Of a stretch of 32,374 nucleotides of DNA, positions 1 to 9,509 are shown piece by piece. The position numbers and the translations under genes are program-made. Below the pieces are notes generated by a model. The model saw only the letters and a list, made by a program, of their open reading frames with translations. It did not search any database and was not told the origin of the DNA. Within the stretch, counting starts at the first letter, position 1; every line of letters starts with the position of its first letter. The stretch is from Polysphondylium violaceum (lineage: Eukaryota; Evosea; Eumycetozoa; Dictyosteliales; Dictyosteliaceae), in NCBI GenBank assembly GCA_000277445.1, contig AJWJ01000257.1, positions 1 through 32,374 of the forward strand, given 5' to 3'.

Positions 1-300
1 GTTAATATATAATTAAAATTAAAATTAAAAAAAAGAGTTTTTTTTTTTTTTTTTTTTTTTTGATTAAATTGAATATGATGAAGGGATGGTTATTGTGAAA
101 AAAAAAAACAATAGAGATTTAAGAGATAGGTATAGGAAAATTATGAATGATGTATATTATATATAACTAGCAGTAGATGCAAATTGAAATATATTAATTA
201 ATGAGAATGAATTTAAATATTGAAAATAAATAATTTGTTTTTTTTTTTTTTCTTTACCCACATTGAATGAAAAAGGTTATGTGTGAGGGGTTGTTTTGAT

Positions 301-316
301 TGTGTGTGTGTGTGTG
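301..316. repeat. (TG)n microsatellite
   Basis: An uninterrupted TG dinucleotide tract of about eight units, read directly in the sequence. A matching CA tract lies at 662-679. Such tracts are common in dictyostelid intergenic DNA. Confidence 0.9.
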
Positions 317-661
317 TTTTGGGTGTGAGCACAAATATATTGTATGTTTCTATATGAAGATAAGAAAAAAAAAAAAAAAAAAAATGAATAAAATAGGTCT
401 GGGGGTGAATGTAAAAGAGGGGATGTATGAGATCAGATGAATTTGTATATGAATTGAAAAAAACAAATGGAATAAGGAAGGAGAGGTGATGAAAACTGTG
501 GTCGATAATGAATAAATACTCCTGTGTGAAATGTGTGTGTATTCCTAACAAAGTATAATATACATTCTTGCATATTATATTATTAAATAACAATAACAAC
601 CAACAAAACTGATAAATATAATGGATAACATATGATGTTCTTTATATATTTGTTTGTTTTT

Positions 662-679
662 CACACACACACACACACA
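662..679. repeat. (CA)n microsatellite
   Basis: A CA dinucleotide tract of about nine units followed by an AC-rich stretch, read directly in the sequence. No gene is associated with it. Confidence 0.9.
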
Positions 680-1455
680 AATACACACCCCCACCCTTTT
701 TATCACTTCAACCCAATTCTACAATTTTCTGTTTTTGTATGAATGATAAAAAAAGAATATCGATAAGATAAAAGATAAAGATAAAACAAACTAACTTTGA
801 GAGAAAGAAACTGAGAAGTTTAGAAATTATTTTACAATACAAACAAAGTAAAGATGATAATGATGATTATGACTATAATGCGATAACAATGATCAAGTAT
901 TGGTGATTAATCAAGAAAGGTTTGGGATGTGGATAAGTGTGTGTCTGTATCTGTGCTATATCTATCTTATATATATATATACTTTATGACAAGTTACCAT
1001 TAACAATATTATTAATATTGAAAGAGTATAAAATTGATAATAACAAAACTATTAGTAAACTATATTTATTTTTTTTCAAAAACTCCACAACCATGTGATA
1101 TATATGGAAAATTTAATTATTGCTAAAAATGAAAAAAAATGAAAAAAAATGATTTCAAGAGGGATTTTTTTATTCCCCATCAACCAATTGGCAAATTTTG
1201 AAAGATTTTTTTTACAAAAAGTTTGCTTGAGAAAGCAACAACTTTGTTGTTCATTGGTCACCCACAACAAGATACAGCTTTATATGTGTATATTTATTTC
1301 ATATTTTATAGATTTTACTATTGGCCATATTTAACTGCTCAACTTTGGAGATTAGATTTATTTATTGATTTGCAGTCACATCCACTCACTCACCTCTAGA
1401 GACCTCAAACATATCATCAGTCAACCAACACACACCACCACTGTCATTGGTGAAT

Positions 1456-1670
1456 GATTTCTAAACTTTACTTTTGAGTGTAAAACAAACTTAGGGGCTC
1501 ACCTAAATCATAGAAAGAACCACATGATGATGTTTTATTAGATAATATGAAAATTTGTGTAAACAGACAATTGTAATATTATTTAATGGCCCTTATCATC
1601 ATGTGCTTATCTCTATGATTTGGGTGGTGAGCCCCAAGTTTTTCAGACAAAACTAAAAGTCAATGAAATC
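1456..1670. repeat. Imperfect ~215-bp palindrome (long hairpin)
   Basis: The left arm, about 1456-1532, is an imperfect reverse complement of the right arm, about 1597-1670. Exact shared cores are GGGGCTCACC, AAATCATAGA and CACATGATGAT, each with its reverse complement on the other side. Weaker pairing continues inward (TTAGATAATAT against ATATTATTTAA), so almost the whole element could fold. No coding frame lies within it and I could not define a target-site duplication. It sits downstream of the myosin light chain gene, beyond that gene's likely poly(A) signal. It could be a MITE-like non-autonomous DNA element or the template of a hairpin RNA. The palindrome is seen; its nature is inferred. 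Confidence 0.75.
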
Positions 1671-1758
1671 CTGTTATAATAGATACATGGCACATATTGA
1701 GTGAAAAGAAAGAGTCTTATGTAATTACATTGTACATTTATATATAGGTTTGTGTGTT

Positions 1759-1764
1759 TTTATT
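1759..1764 (-). terminator. Likely poly(A) signal AATAAA for the myosin light chain gene
   Basis: On the minus strand an AATAAA hexamer lies about 75 nt past the TAA stop, a usual spacing for a polyadenylation signal. It rests on motif and spacing only. Confidence 0.5.
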
Positions 1765-1839
1765 TATGTTTTTTGTGTTTAAAAGATTACAATTGATATA
1801 CCATTACAACAACGAGAGTGTGTGCGCATTGCATACACC

Positions 1840-2504
1840 TTACATGCTAGAGACTGGATAACCATTGACAATCATGTCAACAAATTGGGTGTAACTGATA
1901 CCACCGTTAGAGTCAACTGAAACTTCTTTCATCAATTCATCAACTTCAGCAGTAGATAAGTAGTCACCCAAAGTGGATAATAATTGACGTAATTCAGCTT
2001 CTTGAATGTAACCATGGCCGTCTTTGTCGAGGGCTTTGAAGGCATCCAACATTTCCTTTTGTAAATCATTTGGAGTTCTAATTGGTTTTCTGTAGATGCT
2101 TTTAAGAGTGGCTAAATCAAATTCCTTACCGACTTGAGTCTTTAATTCTTCAAGTTCAGCATTGGTTGGACTTTTACCCAATGATCTTAAACAGGCACCA
2201 AGTGAGTCAGCAGAGACTTTACCGTCATTATCTTTATCAAAGACACCAAAACATTCAGCAATAGCAGAATCAGACTATATATTAAAAATGTATTAATACT
2301 CTATTTCATATTATAACTATGCGACATTTTTTGTGTCTGTGTGTGTCAGATCTCTTTGGTTGATCATTTCATCACCAAGCAAAGATATATAAGTGGAAAA
2401 GAAAAAAAAAATGATTTTTCATTTTGACCATTATCATAGATATTTCTTCTTATCTTTATCGCTGATTGGTGTTGATGATCTGTGTATATATCAATATTTA
2501 CCAT
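1840..2504 (-). CDS. mlcE: Myosin II essential light chain
   Basis: Essential light chain of conventional myosin, which binds the first IQ motif of the heavy-chain lever arm. The exons are 2504-2502 (just the ATG) and 2274-1840, separated by a 227-bp GT-AG intron at 2501-2275, giving 145 aa. The N-terminus reads MSDSAIAECFGVFDKDNDGK. EF-hand-like loops lie at about residues 14-25 (DKDNDGKVSADS), 84-95 (DKDGHGYIQEAE) and a weaker one near 122 (DSNGGIS). The segments LGKSPTNAELEEL, DAFKALDK and FVDMIVNGYP match my recollection of Dictyostelium mlcE, about 150 aa. The position 4-7 residues shorter at the N-terminus is plausible but makes exon 1 the least certain part. Calmodulin and the regulatory light chain fit worse. 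Confidence 0.88.
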
Positions 2505-2931
2505 TTTGTATATTATGAGAAATTAAAAATTATATAAATAAATAGTTAGAGTACAACAATAAAGATAGTGATAATGATAAAACTTTTTCAACCCCCAAAA
2601 CTTAGAAAAAAAAAAAATTATAAAAATCAAGAAAAAAAAAAATTTTAATTAAAAAAAATGGTGTTGGGTATAAAATTGGGTTTTTCATTTTGCATGTGAT
2701 TTGTTCTGTGAAAAAAATAAAATAAAAAATATTGTCTTTTGTATTGATTTTACTTGTTGTGGTTGTTTGTCTTGCAGTTATGTCGGTCAGACTGGAACTA
2801 CATTCAATGAGTTTGTTAATAATAATAAATAATAATTGGTATAAAACTGAATTAAGATTATCAGAAAAACTAAAAAAAGAACTCGCTCGCTTGGGTGTTG
2901 GTTGGTTGTATGTACAAGAGGGGAAATGAGT
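2505..2931. other. Intergenic: mlcE promoter side and RRM-gene 3' side
   Basis: Between two minus-strand genes. It holds dA runs at 2600-2660 that probably belong to the mlcE upstream region. A plus-strand stretch from 2779 to 2832 looks like a tiny coding exon preceded by CTTGCAG (see findings), but I could not build a gene around it. Confidence 0.5.
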
Positions 2932-3922
2932 TTATTTCTTTTTTCTATTGTTGGGATATTTAGTATACAAGGTGTTTGACGGGGCAGCCATTGGATCATT
3001 GTTTTCGTGAATCAATGACTCTTTGATGGTGTTAATCAATTTCATTTTCTTGTTTTGATTGGAAATTGATTGAAAAACATGGAGAGTTATTTTGGGATTG
3101 ACAAAAGTAACAAAACAATATCTAATTATTATTATTATTGAGAATATGATTAGAATTAAATGATTGATAAAATGATAGACATATAAATAATAAATACTCT
3201 TTATCCCAATGTTCATCAAAACGAGTTACTTTTCCAAAGGATTCAAATAAATGTTTGATTTTCTTGATTCTTAATTCAATGAGATCGCTTTTATCTTTGA
3301 TATCGTCAAATGTGATACCCCCGATAAAAAGCTTTTTACTACCTTTTTTAGAATTACCAATTGTATTATTGCCACTGCTGTTGTTTGAGGGAGAGTTTTG
3401 TTGAGTTGGTTTTTTGGATACTTTGATTGAAGAGCAAGAGGAGGAACTAATGGAAGAGGAAGAGGAAGAAGAGCTAATAGAGGATGATGATCTTTGAGAA
3501 AGTTCGTCAAAATCTATAAATGAAGAGGAGCTACTAGATGTTGAATACAAAGACTCTGATAAATCTGTGAGCTCACTCCACGACATGGGGCAATCTAAAA
3601 CAGGGATAAATTTTTCATTGCCGCCAGCGGAAATGGTGTTGATTGAGCTATCAGTGGTTTTGATTTGATCGTGATCCTTGATATCTAAATTTTCAAAATT
3701 TCTTTCCAGTGGAAAATAGATTTTAAATAATCCACAAAGATCATAATCTACTTTATCGTGGGAATTTTGTTGTGACAATAATAATTTGTCATTGTTGGAA
3801 TTATTGGCAATTCCATTACTTTTTACTGTTGTTGTGCATTTTTGATTAAAGACTTTTTCAGAATTTTGTTGATGAATTAAACTACTTTGGTTGTTGTTAT
3901 TATCTTGATTTGCAGAACTCAT
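2932..3922 (-). CDS. Ser-rich protein with C-terminal RRM domain
   Basis: Predicted RNA-binding protein of 304 aa. Exons are 3922-3198 and 3121-2932, with a 76-bp intron (GTATTT...TTAG) at 3197-3122. I chose the ATG at 3922 because the longer open frame upstream has no ATG. Residues 1-120 are Asn/Gln/Ser-rich; about 130-175 form an almost pure Ser tract. One RRM follows: RNP2 KKLFIGGI at about 196-203 and RNP1-like YCFVTF at 243-248. The intron splits the codon just before RNP1, and only the joined exons give a complete RRM, which supports the model. The C-terminus is short and basic (NNRKKK). RNP1 lacks the usual K/R-G start. The specific orthologue is not recognised; roles in RNA processing are inferred from the domain only. 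Confidence 0.8.
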
Positions 3923-4857
3923 ACAATAAAAGTGAACACAAAACACTCTTTTTCGAAAATAAACACATAAACAGTATTACACAAGGTGCTTAGTACACAA
4001 AAAAGATGTTTTAGAACAAAAAAAAAACCTTGAAATTTTTTCATTTTAACAATTTTTTTTTTATGATTTTTTTTGATTTTTTTGATTTTTTTTTTCTTTT
4101 TATTTTTTTAGATTTTTCTCAAAATCAACCTGCAGAAATTTTTCAAAACACATATCTGATACATGTGCTAAAAATAAAATATACTCAAAATCAACACATA
4201 TACATAATAGAGTATAAGATAAAGATATATCACTATTATCTTACTTTATTTATTCTCTTGTATTTCTTTTATTATATCAAAGCCTCTGGTTTTTGAAAGG
4301 TTCCTCAAATTAAAGATCTTATTTTTCTTTTACTCTCTCGTTTCTATTTCTTTTATCTTTTTCCATAATATTGCCCTTTAAATGATATCTCTTGCAAACA
4401 TGTACAAAACTTATACTTTTTTAGTGTACAAAAAAGGGGTATAATAAAGAGTATTTTTTCCGTGCTTAAAGAGAAGATATCTAAAAAAAATAAAAAAATA
4501 AAAATAAAAATAAATGTTTTGGATGGGTTTTAGATATTGGGGAAAATTTTGTGTTTTAGATATGAAATTCAAGATGATTGGGGAATAGTTTTTTAGATGG
4601 TGATGATATTTTTATGTGGTGAATGTGAGGACCACACCTTGAAATTGTCAAAAATCAACACAATTCTTTTTTAGATATTTTTTCTTTTTTTTTCTTTTTA
4701 CTCTTTTTTTAGTGAGGACAACCTCATCAAGATGTTTTTTTACAATTCAAAGGTATTTAAAAAAATCTTTACAAACAAGAAGAGGTACTGTGGTATTATT
4801 TGATTACATACCTACCTCTTTGTGTATTTTTAGTATTTAAAATAAATAAAATATAAA
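3923..4857. other. Divergent intergenic region between RRM and ComC-like genes
   Basis: A shared upstream region for the minus-strand RRM gene and the plus-strand ComC-like gene. It contains dT-rich tracts (4055-4110, 4680-4710) and two GC-rich islands with small hairpins: TGTGGT/ACCACA at 4615-4636 and TGAGG-ACAA-CCTCA at 4713-4726. Both contain the octamer GTGAGGAC. An open frame at 4030-4296 is a Phe/Ile translation of T-runs and is not a gene. Confidence 0.5.
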
Positions 4858-7800
4858 ATGAATTATCATAATAATTTATACTATATTTTATTTATTCTCT
4901 ATTTGGCAATAGGTAAAAAGATTTGTTTAAATTAAATACTAAATATATCTTGGCATATTATATTTACATTTTCAAATTAAAGTAGGAGTGTTTGGTGCCC
5001 CAACAGTCTTTAAAAATATTACGAATCCAAATCAAAACAACTATTATCCAGATTCATCGTCAACTTCTTGCACAGCTTATTATGAAGTGATCATTCAGTA
5101 TAATAGTACTTTTAACAACTTTATTAAATCGGAAACAGATAACCCATTATTATCAGGATTTGATAAAATCTACCAATCAAATGGTAAAGCACTTTGTGCA
5201 CTTGAATACAACATTCCTTTGGATACTGTATCCGAAATAACTCTAACGATTCAGTCTGGTTCCCTCAAAGAGACTTTTTCATTGGGAAATTATGAATGTA
5301 CTTGTAAGTATCTTTATTCAATATTCATTAATCATTACTAATATAATCTCCAAAAATTGTAGCATCACCATCAGAATTGACAACAAGTCTTGTTGGGAGC
5401 AATAATAAAATGCCATATTTTTGGAGTTTGTATTTTAATGAAGTTGTTATAAAATTAGATAATTTACAAAAAGTCTTGCCAGTTTATGTTCCGCCCCAAG
5501 ACCAAGATCCAATCTTTTCTACCAATGTATCATCTTTTTATACTCCTTATCTAGCCCACTATGATTTCTATGAAAATGGATACCAAAAATATAAGTTTTT
5601 TGATAATTATTTTGTTATTGGCTTCAATATAATGGGACAAATGAGTACAGCAGGTTATGCAGACTATATATCTCTTGTTACAAGTACCTTAAAAGCAGCT
5701 TCAAATTCAATTCTTATTCGACCATTTGGTAAGTTTAATTAATTGGTTAATTCATTTTTTATACAACATTTTTGTGTTAATATACCCTTTTTTTTTCCAA
5801 AGACACGGTTACACCTACTTATACAGGATCAATTTTTTATCCAAATGCTCCAAGTAATACAATGAGAATGGTTTATGGATTTACTGATGTTTCATCTAAC
5901 AAACCACATTTTATTAGATTTACAAGAGATGGTGAGCCATTTTGGTCTGCATATAATTATCCAGTGTATGGCAATGCAACTAAATATACTCTCTTTGGGT
6001 TCCATACTAGAGAGATTTTTTCAAGAAGTTCATTTTCTTTTAGTTTGTCATTTTTCTCCACAAGTGGCACAGACATTAGACCCCACAGCAAAAACTATAA
6101 TAATTACATTGTAGAAAATGGTATCGACCCTACTAATCCAACTTTTCAATCCTATAATCAAAAACAATCTCTTTTTAAAACTCAAATGACTTATAATTTC
6201 AATATTCCAAGTTATATTATGAACTCTAGTGCTATTTTAACAATGCGTAAGTCAATTCCCCTCGAGTTTCCATTTGGTTTTGCTTCCGGAAATTTGGACT
6301 CGTTGACATTTTCATTGGCTATACCTATCTGTCAATATTTCCCTTCGGGCTCATATCAGGCTATAATGCAGGTGCCTGATAGTTACTATTATAACGAATA
6401 TCAGAATTTAGTATCGGCTGCTGGACCAAGTGGTACGAGTACAGTAGATGAAGAGTGGCCACTTTTAAACTCGTTTGAGTTTGTTTATAATCTCGGCGAT
6501 GATCTAGCTCTCATTCGTATGTCTGTCAGCGATGTTACATCTGGCGTCAGTACCATCATTTTAAACACCTTTAGGGATGGCGAGCAAACATATATCGGCG
6601 TGGGAGACCTTGTATCTGGAACATACAAGAACGGAGTATATGAAAAATACGTACCTTTTTGGTATTTATCAAATATTGAACTCATTACTGTTTTAGACAA
6701 CACTCTGGGATATTGGTGGTCCAAATACTACGATGGACGTATAATAAATATTAATGGCGATGTATTACACTTGACTCCTGGAGGAGAAGATGTTATGCCA
6801 ACCCCTGACAGTATTGTTGAATTTTATTTTGAAAAGAATCCAGTCGATGTCACCAACAAGTCTGTTGACAATGTTCTCCACATCAAAGTTGCAACAGTCA
6901 CGAGCAATACCCCTTATTTTGTCCCAATACTTACATTTTACTATGACCCTGCTACCAACCCAGTAAACTTTTATGGCAAATGGAACTCAACTACATTGGG
7001 ATATGATATCCCATTCACCATTCCTATGAATTTGGTGAGCAGTGAGCTTATCTATGATTTATTTATCAATCCTCATATCCTCTGTAACTCCGGTTTGGCG
7101 CCAATCATTGGTACAAATGCCAGCTTGATAGTAACCTCAGACAATGGAGATCTCTTGGGTCCATTGATTTCAAGTATCCAAGCCTTGCCAGCCACTTTTC
7201 CTGTTACCCCGTCCACCAACGTCGCTCCTTTCTTGGTTACTATTGAAGACAAATTGAATGGGTTCTCTCATGGTGAGATCCAAATCACCTCTAATTACGA
7301 CGCTATTGGCTACAAGTTTGTCTTTGATGAATCATCTAAAGTTAGCGGCGATGCTCTTTTGGGCTCATATATTTTCAACATTACATTGGATCCAGAAACT
7401 TGTCGTTCTCAAATCTATGTGATTTCCCAGGTTACATTGTATGACAAAGGGGGCTATGTAACAAGTACCTCGATCCCAATCTCTTATGTCAACCCATTGA
7501 TGAAGATAGGAGCCTCTCCCACACTCTCGACAATTTGCTCAACTGTTGTAGACACCACCGCACCTACGGTTTACTCTGCCACTCTTGCCACCGCAACTAC
7601 ACTCGATGTTGGAAGTCTTGATAGAACCATCAAGGTTATATTGACTTCCAGAGATACTACAAATACTGTCTCGACCGACCCCAGATTGGCACCATATATG
7701 TATGCAACCACAGCAGGTATGATTGAGATCCCCAAGACTCAATGTGTATTCGACACGATAGCCGAAAATGTTTACTTTAAATTCAACTGCACCCTAACCG

Positions 7801-9344
7801 TCCCATTTGGCTTTGGCTATCCATTTGGCATCTATTTGTCAATCTATGGTATCCATGATACCCAATTAAACTTTGGAGGCCTATCCTCACAAGAAATTTC
7901 TATTGCAAGCATTGCTACCACTTATACCATGAACCCACTATTATTGAATGCATCCCCATTAGACTCTAAACAAAGTACACTCACTCTCTATGGTAAACAC
8001 TTTGGTACCAACAAAAGCTCAGCAACTCTCAAGATTGATTATTTGAACGGCACAACTGCGAGCCTCCCACTTGTCTACCCTCTCTTCAGTGGCTCAATCA
8101 TCTCTTCCAATTCTTTGACTCCCACAGAGAATCCATTTTCCATTAGTATTACTGTAGGTACTAAAGTGTCCAATGCCCTTTTAATTGTCCCAACTGTAAT
8201 AACATTAGCACCTGTAGAGTCATCCTCTTCATCCTCTTCACCCTCATCTTCGTCATCTGAGACCATCACTGAGGTCCCTACACAAAAACCAACTGAAGCG
8301 CCAACTGAAAAGCCAACACAACCACCCGTTTGCCCAAAGGATTGCAGTCATAATGGTGTATGCACTAGTCATGGTTGCCAATGTACCCCGCCTTTTGTTG
8401 GGTTAGACTGTTCTTCTCGAGTTGTTATTATCCCAGAGCCATCGGTAAATACAACCCAGCCCAACAGTAACACAGACTATGATACAGTGTTGGGCGACAA
8501 AAAGGTACGTTACAGCAGTTTGGTCTCAGTTGTCTCTCTTCGAGAACTCGATAGCCAAGGTGCATTGGTCAAAGAGTTTGTTTTTGAGAAATGGGTATTT
8601 ACAAACCTCAGCGACTCGAGCTACTTGTATCAATACAATATCACACACCCTGCTGACGGACCTATTGCCAATACCAGCGTAAGCGTGTCTCTGCAATGGT
8701 TCAGCGAGGCGACCAACATCACCTTTGCCAATCAAATCATCACCATGCAGCCCAGTTCGCTCAAGTACAAAGTAGACCTCAGCCCCTACCCCTTCACCAG
8801 CTCCTTCTCCACCCTCCAACTGGTCATGTCTGCATCACTGGCCTCCAGCGAAAAGGAGTCTGCCTGCTCCTCGACCTCCTTTAACGACGACCAGCAAGAA
8901 CTCCAAGACCAATACGTCAAGATCAAAGTCAACGATCACAGTCTCTACGGACGTTTCATTAAACGTGCCGTCATCGACGGTGGCATCAAGGCCATCACAA
9001 ACACCCTCCTCGACGCCGACAAGAACCAAGTCAAAGACAGCTCGAACCAAGGCTCATCGGCCCAGTCATTCATTGCGATCAACATTCCATTCTACAAAAA
9101 CGCTATCGTCATCGACCCCGATTTCTCTATCCTCGTCGAAACCAACGCCGCTCAAGACGACGACAACTCTGTCTGCACTCCTAAGGCCAAGTCTGGATTG
9201 ACCAAAGTCCAAATGATTGGCATTATTATTGGTTCCGTTGGCATGGCCGTTGTTGCCATTGTATCAGTATCCTATTTCATCTACAAGAGACGTTCCTTTA
9301 GAAAAGAATCTATTAAACTCCAAACAAGATTTGCCAGAGACTAA
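4858..9344 (+). CDS. ComC-like EGF/supersandwich surface protein
   Basis: Large type I membrane protein of 1,426 aa related to the dictyostelid ComC family, so probably involved in cell-cell adhesion or signalling. Exons: 4858-4912, 4986-5303, 5363-5728, 5803-9344. All three introns (73, 59, 74 bp) are GT-AG and keep frame. Exon 1 encodes a signal peptide (MNYHNNLYYILFILYLAIG). A long beta-rich ectodomain follows, with an IPT/TIG-like segment near residues 956-1049, a Ser run and PTE-type Thr/Pro linker, then one EGF-like module at about 1090-1117 with six Cys (CPKDCSHNGVC...CQC...GLDC). The EGF leads into VVIIPEPSVNTTQP, the usual entry to the ComC supersandwich domain. A single TM lies at about 1384-1408, followed by a short basic tail (KRRSFRKESIKL). 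Family placement is from memory of the domain order. Confidence 0.87.
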
Positions 9345-9424
9345 TCTTACTCCCTGTTTTATTTATTACCACATGTAAATAGCATGTGATGTATCTCATA
9401 CTATTCGTATTCACTCTGTTCATT

Positions 9425-9430
9425 AATAAA
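9425..9430 (+). terminator. Likely poly(A) signal for the ComC-like gene
   Basis: An AATAAA hexamer about 80 nt after the TAA stop and just before the dT run that precedes the next gene. It rests on motif and spacing only. Confidence 0.5.
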
Positions 9431-9509
9431 TGAAATTAAACTTTTCAAATTCAAATGATTTTTTTTTTTTTTCTACATCAATTCTGATCACACAACTGAT
9501 CAAATCGAA

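Larger units (their letters stand above)
1..1455. other. AT-rich intergenic flank, no gene seen
   Basis: This stretch holds long dA/dT runs, a TG dinucleotide tract from 301 and a CA tract at about 662-679. Open frames here (for example minus 213-599) translate into Phe/His/Ile low-complexity peptides that follow the homopolymers, with no domain or splice logic. Two small overlapping hairpins lie at 1223-1251. I support no gene here. Confidence 0.6.

Noticed and set aside
213-599. 128-codon minus frame in the left flank
   Set aside because: Translation is Phe/His/Ile low complexity from dA/dT and TG/CA tracts, with no domain or splice logic.
1223-1251. Two hairpins (TTGCTT-GAGA-AAGCAA and AACAAC-TTT-GTTGTT)
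   Set aside because: They overlap and exclude each other, have 6-bp AT-rich stems and no surrounding RNA-gene signals.
2346-2375. C/D snoRNA in the mlcE intron (GTGATGA and CTGA on the minus strand, 19 nt apart)
   Set aside because: No second box pair and no terminal stem. The intervening guide resembles but does not match 5.8S rRNA as I recall it.
4030-4296. 88-codon plus frame rich in Phe
   Set aside because: Runs of T read as Phe; it lies in a divergent promoter region.
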